Shown here: positions 33,268 through 43,709 of the stretch, piece by piece
Position numbering within the stretch: position 1 is the stretch's first letter
How the letters are laid out: each line of letters opens with the position of its first letter
Source: Rhynchopus euleeides
Taxonomy: Eukaryota; Euglenozoa; Diplonemea; Diplonemida; Diplonemidae
Direction of reading: 5' to 3'
DNA length: 64,000 bases
NCBI GenBank assembly: GCA_963210315.1
Contig: OY723243.1
Location: 310,001 to 374,000 of the forward strand
Program-made: the position numbers and the translations under genes
The notes under the pieces: model-generated
The model's database searches: none
Told to the model about the DNA's origin: nothing
The model's input: only the letters and a program-made list of their open reading frames with translations

Positions 33268-33530
33268 CTTGCAGTCTCGGGCAGTCGGGATTCCCTCGGG
33301 TTTGCGATGCTCGTAAGTAGGCTTCGCTGTTTCGCAGCCCGACCAGCAGGAGATCACCGGTCCTGGGTGACACCAAAAAAAAATCGGGAAAAAAAAACAA
33401 ACAAAACGGTGATTTGCACCGCTCCCAAGGGCGGTGCTTTGCACATTCCGAAAAACCGAAAAAACCCCAGAAAAAAAACAATTGGTGCAAAGCACCGGTT
33501 TTCGGTGCTAGCGAAACCCCTGTGGATACC

Positions 33531-34959
33531 ATGAAGCTTTCACAAGCAGGTAGGGCCCGAAACAACAAACACGGCACTGCAGACCTCGGGTGAACCGCGC
33601 CATCTACGCCCCTTCCTGAGTTGTAGTGCAGCCCGGGGAGGGCAGGTGAGATCGTTGCGGGAGGGGCGGTTGGGCGGGAAAGGGGGGTGGGCGTGTTTAT
33701 GTGCCGTTGCGATGGGTTTCGCCTTGGCGCGGCGAGGGGGGCATCGCAGAACAACACAAAACAATTGCATGTCACACACACACCCCCGCGTTGACTGTGT
33801 CGCGGTACGCACAGCGCCACACAGTCAGAATATTATATACAGCCATCTTCTGTGCGCCCCGTGTGTCCTGACTCACTGCAGCAACACACGGTGCTGTGTT
33901 TGTTAGTTTGTACAAAATGGATTACATCATGAGAAGTTACCCAGGAGATGTGTACGATGACGATACCCGATAGGACGTATCATATACGATCAGAGAGCCC
34001 AACCCTTGCGGTGCAGCACGCCGAGCAGAGGGAACAGAGCTAGAGAGCTTCAAGGTAAAGCAGCACGCCAGTAGCACGCTGCCAAATCACTGGAATCATT
34101 CGCTTCACAGTAGGTAGGGTAGCTAGGGCAGCAGCTGTGGGAAATGGGTTCCCGCTGAGCACACCGCAAAGGCCTGACCCTGTTGCCCTTGCAGGCGAGG
34201 GCTGGTGGCTGATGGGTTGCGCGTGGCAATGTGCCAAGCAAGCCAGGATCCGGACTACGCTGAATAGCACGGACAGTTGGTTGAGTGTGCAGCCGACCCA
34301 CATTCGGTTATCTCATGCGGACGCCAAAGGGTGGTTGCACCCCCTGCTTGTTGGCCATGCGAAACACGCATACGTTTGAATCGCCTGCGCAGACGGGGGG
34401 AGAACATCGAGGGATGTTTTACGCGGGTGGGGGGTGGGGGGTGGTATCAAAGTTAAGTAACACACATAAACGTTGCATTCAAAATCACGGAAAGCCGAAC
34501 AGAGAGAGAGAGTCCTGGCTCTGGGCCAAAAATCCGATACTTTGTTTGGGTAGGGTTCACTTTGGCTGCACTTCTGAGCCAAGGCTCCAAGAAACCTCAG
34601 AACCTCAGTGGGTTCCTTAGCTGTGCAGGCGGCACTGCCATGATTGTTTGGAAGGACAGTGGTGGTGTGGCATTCTGAGCGATGCCCGTTTGGGAACCCA
34701 CCACGACATATTGTCACCACCAAGAAACATTGTCCTGTGGACAGGAAAAGAACAAACAAATGCCAGCCCGGCATGGGTTTTCGTTCTGTATCGAAAGCGC
34801 TTTTCACGCTTTCCTCACCGAAGGTGATCGAATGCAACAATGCGGCACTGCTGTGTACTCTGCCTGCAACGGCCTGTCCACCACACATCGCGCAAGACTA
34901 TCGACGGGCGAAACAATATCGAGTTGGCGTATCGATTGCGAACGTTGGAAGAAGCATGT
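33531..34959. other. Intergenic stretch, nothing recognised
   Basis: 1.4 kb between the repeat-rich zone and the carrier gene. Short ORFs on both strands lack recognisable content. Confidence 0.6.
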
Positions 34960-36686
34960 TCACTTCTTGCCAGCCGGGGCAGCCTGTGCCTTCCCCGCCT
35001 CCTGCACCTTGATCTTCCGGGTGCGCTTGCGGGTGTGCGAGGTGATAAGCTCGACCAGCTTGTCACGCAGCCTGTTGGTGGGTTGGGTGGATGACATTAT
35101 GCAGCAACATCATAAGCCGCGTTTGGGGCAGATGTACCCCACCCTCCGCAGAGCGTGGCAAGGCAATCCCGCCCAGATCAACATTGTCCCCGACACCACA
35201 CACAATGCAAAATACACAGATAACATACACAAACTCAAGCGCCGCGACGAGCACGGAGCGCATCAGAGAGAGGCCCACGCCCTTGAAGATCCCACCAAAG
35301 CCTTCCTCGCGCAGCACCTGTTGCAGTGGTGTGGTGTGGTGTGGTGTGCGTTGAGTGATGGCAACATGCGCCCCACCACCAAGCAACACATACGATTGCG
35401 AACGTCATGAGAAGCGACGGGTAGCGGGTGCGCCCGTAGAGGCCCATGCGGATCTTAGCCATCAGCAGCGGGAAGGTGAGGGCAGAGGCAGTCGCCTTCG
35501 CGGTGGCCCCGATGACCAGCGTCTCGACGGGGGTCAGCTTCACCTCCAGGTCTGTGCCGCCGCTCTGCTTGTGCCACTCGCGCTTCTTCGCGAGGTACCA
35601 CAGCTTGAGCTCGTCGAACATGTAGAACGTGATGCACGGGTTGACGGCCAGCAGCAGCGTGGGGCCCATGCCGTTCCACAGCGAGAAGAGCCCCTCCTCG
35701 CGGACGATCTTCATCAGCATGCTGACGGGGTTGTACCCCTCGCCCCCCTTCCCCTGGAGGCGGTACGACACGGTGGTCAGGGGGTTCACCATCACGCCTG
35801 CGTAGCACCCGGCAACCACACCGAGGGCGAGGCGGACGGCATCGCTGAGCTGCTTCCCCGCCGGCTGGAACGTGGCGACGAGGTAGTCGTAGGCGCTGTG
35901 GTAGGCGGTGTTCTGCACGGTGTGCGTGACGGCAGAGCTGCCCCACCCCTTGTAGCAGGCCCCGAAGCCCTCGTTGCTCACCATCTGGGCCACCACGTGC
36001 AGGCCGTGCATGATGTCGCCACGCCCCTCCATCTGCAGCCGGGTCCGCGCCACCTCCAGGGGGAAGGCCAGGGTCATGCTCGCAAGGCCCGCCACCGCAG
36101 CTGTGAGCGGCTTATACTTGTCGACGTTCGGGTCACCCTGGTCTTCGTTAAACGCCTCAGGCGTGTTCGAGCTGAGGTGCTCCACGAGACGCACGAGACG
36201 CGCGCTCTTTGAACGCCTCACGTGGCTGCGGAGTGCGCGCGACAGGTTGCTCGTCACAGCCCTGAGCAGGCGGGGGTCCTGCATCAGCACCTCGTCCAGC
36301 GCAGCGCGTGTGAGAACCACACAGCATGCCTCAGGGGTCTCGACCAGCACGCTGCTGGACGCAAGGTCGCTGCAGATCATGTGCAGCTGTCCGATCTGGC
36401 CCCCGCGGGCAATCGTCTCCACGATCTCATTCCCGTGGAACTTCGCCAGCCGCCCCTCCAGCACGTAGTACACTGCGCTGACCGTCTGCCCCTGCTGCTG
36501 CACGATGTCCTTCTGCTTCAGCTCCAGGACAGCGGCCTTCGAAGCGACGGTGCGGAGCTGCTCCGGCGTCAGGAAGCCCTGGCCCTTGGGGCCGTTGAGA
36601 TGGAAGAGGTGCATCGACTCCAGCGCCTTCAGCACATCGGCTCGGATGTCATCGCACAGCGAGTCCCATGCCGTCTCGACAGGCAT
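34960..36686 (-). CDS. Cyclic-nucleotide-binding-like domain fused to peroxisomal-type SLC25 carrier, three exons
   Basis: Exons 36686-35394, 35317-35229 and 35071-34960 with GT-AG introns of 76 and 157 bp: 497 residues. Residues 20-150 form a CNB fold (KDIVQQQGQTVSAVYYVLEG), but the phosphate-binding cassette is degenerate (GQLHMICSDLASSSV in place of the usual GEL...RxATV), so cAMP binding is doubtful. Residues 190-480 are a mitochondrial-carrier-family domain with three repeats: PLEVARTRLQ, PLTTVSYRLQ and PLLMAKIRMG. NPCITFYMFDELK and IGATAKATASALTFP resemble PMP34/ANT1-type peroxisomal nucleotide or cofactor carriers, so a glycosome/peroxisome location is possible. The spliced exons restore the end of repeat three (VLREEGFGGIFKGVGLSLMR, then VLRDKLVELI) and a Lys-rich tail. 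Confidence 0.87.
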
Positions 36687-37257
36687 TGTGTTGTGTCGGG
36701 GGCTGTCCTGTGCTGCGCGCAGCTGTGACACACCCAAAAGATTATCACCCGGGCAACTGCCCTGCGCACCACCTGCTGGGGATGAGGGTGCGATGGAGAC
36801 AAGACACGCCGACCTCAATTCTCATAAGCCCCCTGGGAAAACCAGGAAATTCAGGAATATCACTCACCCTCCTTTGGAATGGGCACACACACACACATCT
36901 AAAGTTTTGGGCGCACCCCCCCCCCCCTAGGCATACAGTGCAAACGATAATTATTATCGCATACGATAATTATTATCGTACTCCCATTATCGTATATTAT
37001 CGTATACGATAATATACGATAATGGTGCGATAATTTTTTTGAGATTTTCGGAAAACCAGAAATCAGCCCAGAACACATTGAAAAAGTGGTAAAAGTGGAG
37101 CCGGAAGCTGCCATTTTTGCTTCTTTGAATTATTGGTGACGGGGGGCTTCACTCAGAAGTGTAGAATGTCCCTCACAAATGGGTGGCAGACACAACACAC
37201 ATAGTGCCATGACATGCGCAGCACTATGTCTGTCTGGGGCATCCTGTCAATGAAGCT

Positions 37258-37357
37258 GGCACCGTTGGAAGAAGTTTCAGGCACAGGGGGGCGGAGAGGT
37301 TACAGGATACTGCCACGCACATCCGTGACACTCATTTGCGTGTGCGCTCTCGACCCG
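37258..37357 (+). repeat. Duplicated fragment of the transposase gene
   Basis: About 100 bases upstream of the transposase ATG repeat 38629-38731 from inside the gene (ACCGTTGGAAGAAGTTTCAG and ATCCGTGACACTCATTTGCG in both). The upstream copy has one extra G, a small deletion and several substitutions, so its frame is not the same. Confidence 0.85.
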
Positions 37358-37423
37358 TGTGTCTATCGCTATGTTGTGACTGCATCGCCATCACCCTCCA
37401 CAGGAAACACCAGGGATCAAAAA

Positions 37424-39751
37424 ATGTCTCGTCGTCGTAGGATAAAAGACGACACAACAACGGAGGATGACGCAGAGGAAGATGATGACGGCGATGACGA
37501 GGAAGAGGGCAGTGATGAGGACGAGCCGGACCAGAAACGCCGTCGCGTCACGGGGGGGAAGGACAAGAAGCCCTCAGCGAAAAAGGCGGCCGTGAAAAAG
37601 CCACCCCCAAAGAAGCCAGCAGCGAAGAAGCCAGCCCCCAAGAAGACAGCACCAAAGCCCGCGGGAAAATCGGAGAGCGCGCAGAAACGCCTGGACACGA
37701 TAAAACTCAGAAAAACGGTGGAGGAAGCCGCAGACGAGGCTGCTGCCAAGAAGAGGATCTCCTTGGTAACAGCCAGGCAGCGGCTGCAGCAACTGGCGAG
37801 GTACGACGCCACAGTTGCTGCGGCCTACACGATCAAGTCGGTGGAGGACCTCCCGTTCGAAACTCGCACCATGCTGCTTGATGCAAACCCCCCCCGGACA
37901 TTATCGGACGAAGTCCTGTGGTGCAACCTCTGTAGCATCGTCGTAAAGCATGCTGAATCGACAGTGGCAAAGAAACACGTGACCGACACGAAGGCGCACC
38001 AGACCACATCGAAGGAAGCGCCAGTGCAGGCGGCCCCCTGTGTTTCAACCACGAAGAGCGATCCCACGACCACCGCATCATTTCAAAAGGCATGGGCACT
38101 TGCCCTTGTGATTGCGGGGATCACGCCTCACCAGGCGTCTATCCTTGCGCTGCCGATGACCACCCCTCTGCCGAAGCCCCGGACGCTGCTGGGCAAGGCC
38201 CCGCTGTTCGTCGCGGAGATCCAGAAGAAGATCCGCGACTGCATCACCGGCCGGCCGGTGGCGTTGGGCGTTGATGGAACAGGCCTGCGGCATCTTGGCT
38301 TTGCCATCATGTCGGTCGTCGCCTACGTGGGAGGCAGGGGAGTGCTCCTCCTGTCGAAAGTGCGTGGTGACGGCGAGGTGCACAACGCAGAGGACGTCGG
38401 GGATGTGCTTGACGAGGTGCGGGAACTGTACGGCATTACCCGCAGTACAGTTGTCGCTGACTTCGGGTCGGTGAACGTCAAGGCGTTTGGCGACAAGAAG
38501 GAGGAGGGCATCTACTGCCTGGGCCACCACCTCAACGCAGCGTTGAAGCGAGCAGTGCGCCAGTCATACCCCCGGGCGTATGCCTTCTGCACGCTGGTGT
38601 CGCAGTTCTTCGGGTGCAAGTCGCGCCGGCACCGTTGGAAGAAGTTTCAGGCACAGGGGGCGGAGAGGATGCATGATGCTGCAACGAACATCCGTGACAC
38701 TCATTTGCGTGTGCGCACCGCTCTCGACCGCGGAGCGGTGCGTGCGCTCCGCAAGCTTCTCCCATCCGTGAACGTCACAGATACCGATGCGGTGGTGCTG
38801 GAGCGGGCTGCCGCCTTTGTGGCGGAAACAGACGACACCCACGCCGCCAATGTGGAGGTGTCCAGCCCTCAGCAACCCGCCTCTACTTCGGACACTCGAT
38901 GGGCAGCGATGTTCGACCTGACAGTCCACCTGCAGACCCGGTGTGCGATGCTGCTGCAGTTCGTCAGCGTGGAGATGGCGAGGAAGAAGAAGCCACTCAC
39001 TCTCAGGCAGCTCTCTGAGCACATCCAGAAGGGAACATGGGAAGAGCACGTCAGCGAGACGGTGGCTGTGGCTGAGATGGTGGAGCCGGTGCTGTGGCTC
39101 GTGCGATGGGTGCAGAACCCGGAAGCCCGTCTGGGGCACATCAAAGTGCGGACTATCACGGAGGAGTACCAGAAGGTGGTGACGAACACCAGTTATCCTG
39201 CTCCTATCCGCACCTTGCTGAAGGATGCCTGGGAGTCTTGGCCGTCGAAGGCGAGGTTCGAGATGGCGCTCATCTTCGACCCGGAAACCGTGCTGATGGC
39301 TGACTTCGACGACTTCCCCGACATCACAAACCAGCTGGTGTGGGCCGTGGATTTCCATGCCCTTGCTGACGACGAGTGCTGGGCGGAGTTCACACAGTAC
39401 CTCAATGCCCCTGCCGAATCCCTGCAGACCGACACCCCGATTGCGTTCTGGCTGGAGAAGGGGAGGAAGCTGTTCCCCATCCTGGCGCCACATGTGGTGG
39501 CTTGGCTCCGCACGCCTGTGTCGGTCACACAGGTCGACAGTGTGTTTTCGACGGCAGAGTCCCGCAAGTCCAAGCGGGGGTCGAACATCTCGACGAAGAC
39601 CTACGCGGATCGTCTGTTCTTGCAGCGGAACGGCGACCTCCTCGGCTACTTCGACAAGAGCAACCGGTTCGCAGAAGCCCTCGAAAGGGACTATGTCTCT
39701 GATGATTCCTCTGAGGAGGACGAATCCGAGACTGAGATGGATATCATTTAG
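37424..39751 (+). CDS. hAT-like transposase
   Basis: 775 residues from ATG at 37424; the frame is open for 70 codons upstream, but that part is the duplicated fragment and has no function of its own. The N terminus is acidic, then Lys/Pro/Ala-rich. A C2H2 finger (LWCNLCSIVVKH, KKHVTDTKAH; about residues 160-190) probably binds DNA. The RNase-H-like core has candidate acidic residues D284 (GVDGTG) and D346 (VADFGS), and TSDTRWAAMF. The C terminus (PIAFWLEKGRKLFPILAPHV, VFSTAESRKSKRGS) matches the hAT dimerisation region. Intact frame. Superfamily assignment rests mostly on the C terminus. Confidence 0.78.
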   Translation: MSRRRRIKDDTTTEDDAEEDDDGDDEEEGSDEDEPDQKRRRVTGGKDKKPSAKKAAVKKPPPKKPAAKKPAPKKTAPKPAGKSESAQKRLDTIKLRKTVEEAADEAAAKKRISLVTARQRLQQLARYDATVAAAYTIKSVEDLPFETRTMLLDANPPRTLSDEVLWCNLCSIVVKHAESTVAKKHVTDTKAHQTTSKEAPVQAAPCVSTTKSDPTTTASFQKAWALALVIAGITPHQASILALPMTTPLPKPRTLLGKAPLFVAEIQKKIRDCITGRPVALGVDGTGLRHLGFAIMSVVAYVGGRGVLLLSKVRGDGEVHNAEDVGDVLDEVRELYGITRSTVVADFGSVNVKAFGDKKEEGIYCLGHHLNAALKRAVRQSYPRAYAFCTLVSQFFGCKSRRHRWKKFQAQGAERMHDAATNIRDTHLRVRTALDRGAVRALRKLLPSVNVTDTDAVVLERAAAFVAETDDTHAANVEVSSPQQPASTSDTRWAAMFDLTVHLQTRCAMLLQFVSVEMARKKKPLTLRQLSEHIQKGTWEEHVSETVAVAEMVEPVLWLVRWVQNPEARLGHIKVRTITEEYQKVVTNTSYPAPIRTLLKDAWESWPSKARFEMALIFDPETVLMADFDDFPDITNQLVWAVDFHALADDECWAEFTQYLNAPAESLQTDTPIAFWLEKGRKLFPILAPHVVAWLRTPVSVTQVDSVFSTAESRKSKRGSNISTKTYADRLFLQRNGDLLGYFDKSNRFAEALERDYVSDDSSEEDESETEMDII

Positions 39752-40261
39752 AAGGGGGGATGGGGGGGGGGGGGGCGGCGTGCCAGGTCGTCTGTCCGTG
39801 ATGTGGTTCCTGTGCTGTTCGGTGGGCGGGTGGGGGGGGGGGGGGGGGGATGACAAATTCTGTCTCGATGTCTGATGACATCGAGGGTGTTGAAGGGACT
39901 GGGGGGGGGGGGGGGGGGCGATGAATCCTGATGACGGACGAGTATGTGAAGGAATCTGACGAGGGCAGTGGTGTTCAAGAATAGTGCAACCCAGTAAGTA
40001 TCGCATACGATAATCCCATTATCGTATACGACCGGATACGATAATTATTATCGTATGCGATAACATACGATAATGGGATTATCGTATGCGATAATATACG
40101 ATAATAATTATCGTATCCGTTCGTATACGATAATGGGATTATCGCATCATACGATAATGGATTATCGTATGCGATAATAAATTATCGTATGCGATAATTT
40201 TCCGAAAATTATCGTATCTGGTATATGTGCGATAATAATTATCGTTTGCACTGTATGCCTA

Positions 40262-41409
40262 GGGGGGGTCAAATGGGGGTGACAAACACGATTTTTCAAA
40301 AAACCGGCGCAGAGGCCCCAAAGCCCCCGTAAACCCTCCAAACCCCCCCAGATCGGTCCGGAAACCCATCGAACCCCACTTTTCCACCATTCCGGGCACC
40401 TCAGGTGCCCGAATTGGGGTACCTAAATTTTGTGCCACCGTTTGGTACCGTACAGTGCCACTGTGTGGGAGGTTGGAAAAGAAAATGCCCCAACACACCA
40501 CATCTGAGGGTTGCAATGCATGTTGCTTGCCAACCACGTCATCCGGTGGGTGTCAGGCGCTATGTAGGTGGCATCAGCCAGGTCTTCGATGTGTTCTGGC
40601 TTGTATATGTACCTCCCTGTCACCATGCACCGGGAGGCTGCCTGTAGGTACGGAACAAGTCCAGATGGTCGTGTGATTCCTGTGCAGCAGTGCTCCACAA
40701 CCGGGATGTGTTGACAACGACTGTTGCAACACGAGCTGTACATTCCGGGAACACACGAAGTGCGCTGTCGTGGTACCCATTGTGCAGAATTGGTAGTTGC
40801 TGCGGTCTACTTTGCCTGGCCCAAGAGCACTGATACTGAACAGTGCAATATGCGTGGCGAGGTGAATGCAACGGAAGCGCGCAAAGTCAATACAGCTCTC
40901 GGATGGCGGGTGGTGGTGCCACTAGTGTGTGACGTTCACTCGAGGATACAACGCATCACAATGAATCAGCAACCGTGGACCGAGTACAATACGCTCTCTG
41001 TGGCTGGTGTGGGGGACAAAGGCAGTGCCTGTGCCGCAGGCAGGGAGGTACATATACAAGCCAGAACACATCGAAGACCTGGCTGATGCCACCTACATAG
41101 CGCCTGACACCCACCGGATGACGTGGTTGGCAAGCAACATGCATTGCAACCCTCAGATGTGGTGTGTTGGGGCATTTTCTTTTCCAACCTCCCACACAGT
41201 GGCACTGTACGGTACCAAACGGTGGCACAAAATTTAGGTACCCCAATTCGGGCACCTGAGGTGCCCGGAATGGTGGAAAAGTGGGGTTCGATGGGTTTCC
41301 GGACCGATCTGGGGGGGTTTGGAGGGTTTACGGGGGCTTTGGGGCCTCTGCGCCGGTTTTTTGAAAAATCGTGTTTATCCACGTAAAAGGGGGGGCATTT
41401 GACCCCCCC
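40262..41409. mobile_element. Foldback MITE with pogo-type ends
   Basis: Ends GGGGGGGTCAAATG and its inverse, each next to TA (40260-40261, 41410-41411). The GGGGGGGTCAAAT core is the same as in the pogo-like transposon at 65-4454. Inside, arms of about 335 bp (about 40285-40619 and 41041-41374) are nearly perfect inverted copies. A unique 420-base centre (40620-41040) has no recognised gene. Likely mobilised by the pogo-like transposase. It abuts the right end of the hAT-like element, sharing its TA. Confidence 0.82.
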
Positions 41410-41411
41410 TA

Positions 41412-41792
41412 CCCCCCCCCCCCCGTGCAGAATGCATCATCGGCAGGACACCACAAAATCGACGGCAGAGGAGGAGATGGGGCGGGGGGAGGGTTAACCA
41501 TTCACTTCTACGCATGTGGAAAACACCTCTCCACGCCTCCAGGCCGAGGGAGCGTGAGACGGGGGCGTCTAACTGTCAAAACCCTGCAACACAGGGGGGT
41601 TAGGAAGGCCGGCACGGAAAAGGCCCATCGCGGCGGGAATAGAGGGGAGCGGGGGCTGGGGGGGGGGGGATTTAGACCTGAGAGAACAGAGAGCATGAGA
41701 CAGGCTCTCAGGCAGAGGTCTCTCGTGAGGTGGCTCTCTCTCTGATTTGACCCATCGCAACCCTCCACAACCTGGGTCACACCGCCTCACTG
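41412..41792. other. Intergenic spacer
   Basis: Begins with a C run, then mixed sequence with G runs (41660-41670). Nothing recognised. Confidence 0.6.
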
Positions 41793-43709
41793 TCACCGCC
41801 CCAGAACAAAGCGTTCAACAATCCAGGGGGGCGGCTGGTCCCCTTCGAGCGCATCCTTCTGCCCGTCGTCATCCCCGCCGGAGGAGGCAGCGCTGACCGC
41901 ATCGACGTCACTCCCGTCGTCACCCGAGGCCCTGTCCTTCCCGAGGGAGACACCGCGGGACCTGCACTCCCGCTCCAGATCCAGCACCTCGCGGATCAAG
42001 GCCAGCCTCCGCTTGACGCGCTGCTGGGCGTGGTTCACCTCAGGCCCCAGGACATGCAGGTGGTAGGTTGTCAGGATCTGCAGCTCCTTCGTCGCCTCCA
42101 TCATCGGGGCCAGCGTGTGTATGCTGTGCACCGCGTAGGGGAACCACCGCACATACCCCACGTCATACCGGTAGGGGCACCCCCTGGGCCTCTGCACACC
42201 CTCCCCGGCGCTGGGGGCCCCGCTGCCGTCACCCGGCGCTGCCGCCGCCCTGCCGCCCGCCCCCTCCTCCGCACAGCCTGCGGAGGAGGCAACCACCTTG
42301 TAGACCACCATCGCCTTGGCGTAGGTCCCCACCATCAACTCCGTCATGCCGTCGCCTGTGGCGTCGCTTGCGTGGGAGCAGAGCACGCCGGTGCCGAGGA
42401 GGCCGCCGTCCGGCACGATTCTCTGGGAGGTCTTGAGAGGCGTCTCCAGCGACCAGACGGGGGAGGGGGAGGGGTCGGAGTTCAGCAGGGTCTGGCTGGA
42501 GCTGCTGTGGCACATGCCGCGGAGGTCGTGGCGGAGCGAGGTTGGCGTGTGGGAGGGCGACATCGCGTGGGGGTCGGGGTCGCCGAAGGGGGGCTTGCCG
42601 GTGTGCTGCGCCCTGTCGGTGCATTCGTAGTCGAGGCTGGGGGTGGGGAGGCGCTCTGGGCGTGTGAGGCCGCACTGCTCCACATTCCAGAAGACGGTGA
42701 CGCGTCCCAGGGCCTCGGTGACCAGGAGGTTGTGGCAGTAGAGCCAGCGCAGGTCCTCCTTCGGCCTCGTGCTGTGCACCTCTGCCCTGCGCAGCACCTC
42801 AGAAAGCCCGTCGCTGTTCTTCTTCCGCCGATCCCGCCTGTCCGTTGAGGAGAGGGTGAAGAACGCAACGGAGGAGATTGGCCCGTTGAGGAGGACGGAG
42901 CCGTGCTTCACCATGTGCTGGTCGTGTGGGACCTGCCACAGCTGCACCCACCCGTCCTGTGTCCCCGCAGCCCAGAGGTCGACGTGTTTGAAAAGCTTGT
43001 AGTCCAGGGAGAGGACTGGCGCCTTGATCCCTGTGAGGTGCCGGAGGAACACGATCTGCCCCACATTCGCCGGGGTGGAGATGTCGTAGAACGAAGTGTA
43101 GTAGTTGTTGCGGGTCAGAATCCAGGGGTGGATCGCCCCATCGCTGCCGCACACCAGAATCACATTGTGGTTCTCATCGTGGTAGGCCTTGAAGGCCAGG
43201 GGGTACCAGTCCACCACCTCCGTCTTCACGATGGTGCCGCAGTACTCCTGGCCCGACATCAGCGTGGCACGCTCAAACTGCAACACCGTGAGGTGCGGTT
43301 TCCGCTCCCCCTGCACCTGCTGCATGGACCCCACCATCAGCCAGATGTCGTCCGGCGCTGAGGCAAACAGCGTTGCGCAGATCCCAAGGATCTGCACACC
43401 CTTCCCACCGAAGCTGATCGGGTGCCATTGATACTGGCACTGGTCCAGCTCGTCGGCACAACCAGGCTGCTGCGGGACAAGCACATGGATCGACGACCCT
43501 CCTGCAACGAACGACAGATGCGGCCTGTCCGCCGTACTCTCCACCCACGCGTAGGAGTTGATTCCGCTGGGGCTCTGCTGCCCCAGGTGGAACAGGCTGA
43601 TGCTGCTCAGCTGGATGCTGTCCTGCCGGTCCTCTGTGGCGTAGTCGTATTCGCCCCATTCGTCGGTGTGCCCATCAGGCATCCCTGCCACTGCACCCTG
43701 CCTGTCCAT
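41793..43709 (-). CDS. KPTN: Kaptin-like protein (KICSTOR component)
   Basis: 638 residues from the first ATG (43709). Beta-propeller-like blades include NVILVCGSDGAIHPWIL, VDLWAAGTQDGWVQLWQV and LLNGPISSVAFFTLSS. The C-terminal part (SHASDATGDGMTELMVGTYA, then LHVLGPEVNHAQQRVKRRL) follows animal kaptin closely, including the FG-GAP-like DATGDGMTEL loop and the final basic helix. In animals KPTN and ITFG2 form the KICSTOR core that recruits GATOR1 to lysosomes and restrains TORC1 when nutrients fall. Low-complexity inserts (about residues 365-420 and 510-540) lengthen this copy. Other KICSTOR subunits are not in the window. Confidence 0.75.
   Translation of the reverse strand: MDRQGAVAGMPDGHTDEWGEYDYATEDRQDSIQLSSISLFHLGQQSPSGINSYAWVESTADRPHLSFVAGGSSIHVLVPQQPGCADELDQCQYQWHPISFGGKGVQILGICATLFASAPDDIWLMVGSMQQVQGERKPHLTVLQFERATLMSGQEYCGTIVKTEVVDWYPLAFKAYHDENHNVILVCGSDGAIHPWILTRNNYYTSFYDISTPANVGQIVFLRHLTGIKAPVLSLDYKLFKHVDLWAAGTQDGWVQLWQVPHDQHMVKHGSVLLNGPISSVAFFTLSSTDRRDRRKKNSDGLSEVLRRAEVHSTRPKEDLRWLYCHNLLVTEALGRVTVFWNVEQCGLTRPERLPTPSLDYECTDRAQHTGKPPFGDPDPHAMSPSHTPTSLRHDLRGMCHSSSSQTLLNSDPSPSPVWSLETPLKTSQRIVPDGGLLGTGVLCSHASDATGDGMTELMVGTYAKAMVVYKVVASSAGCAEEGAGGRAAAAPGDGSGAPSAGEGVQRPRGCPYRYDVGYVRWFPYAVHSIHTLAPMMEATKELQILTTYHLHVLGPEVNHAQQRVKRRLALIREVLDLERECRSRGVSLGKDRASGDDGSDVDAVSAASSGGDDDGQKDALEGDQPPPWIVERFVLGR

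Larger units (their letters stand above)
31391..33530. mobile_element. Composite inverted-repeat region, possible degraded element
   Basis: Outer arms 31391-31422 and 33504-33530 share TTCGCTAGCACC inverted, with weaker similarity extending outward (GGATACC). A second, inner pair (31565-31585 and 32856-32876, TCTAAGAATTTTT core) matches at 19 of 21 positions. Copies C, D and E of the 65-bp repeat lie inside. No transposase is visible. Boundaries and membership of a single element are uncertain. Confidence 0.4.
36932..40257 (+). mobile_element. hAT-like DNA transposon
   Basis: Perfect 30-bp inverted repeats begin CATACAGTGCAAACGATAAT at 36932 and end at 40257. Both sides are flanked by the palindrome CCTAGG, so the exact edge and duplication (TA, CTAG or CCTAGG) cannot be fixed. 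None is the 8-bp duplication usual for hAT. Subterminal regions (36941-37030 and 39995-40247) are dense in ATCGTA/TACGAT dyads, likely transposase sites. One intact ORF (37424-39751). The element separates the carrier gene from kaptin. Confidence 0.8.

Noticed and set aside
37214-37423. Upstream extension of the hAT-like transposase
   Set aside because: It is the out-of-frame duplicated fragment plus leader; the domain-bearing protein starts well at 37424.
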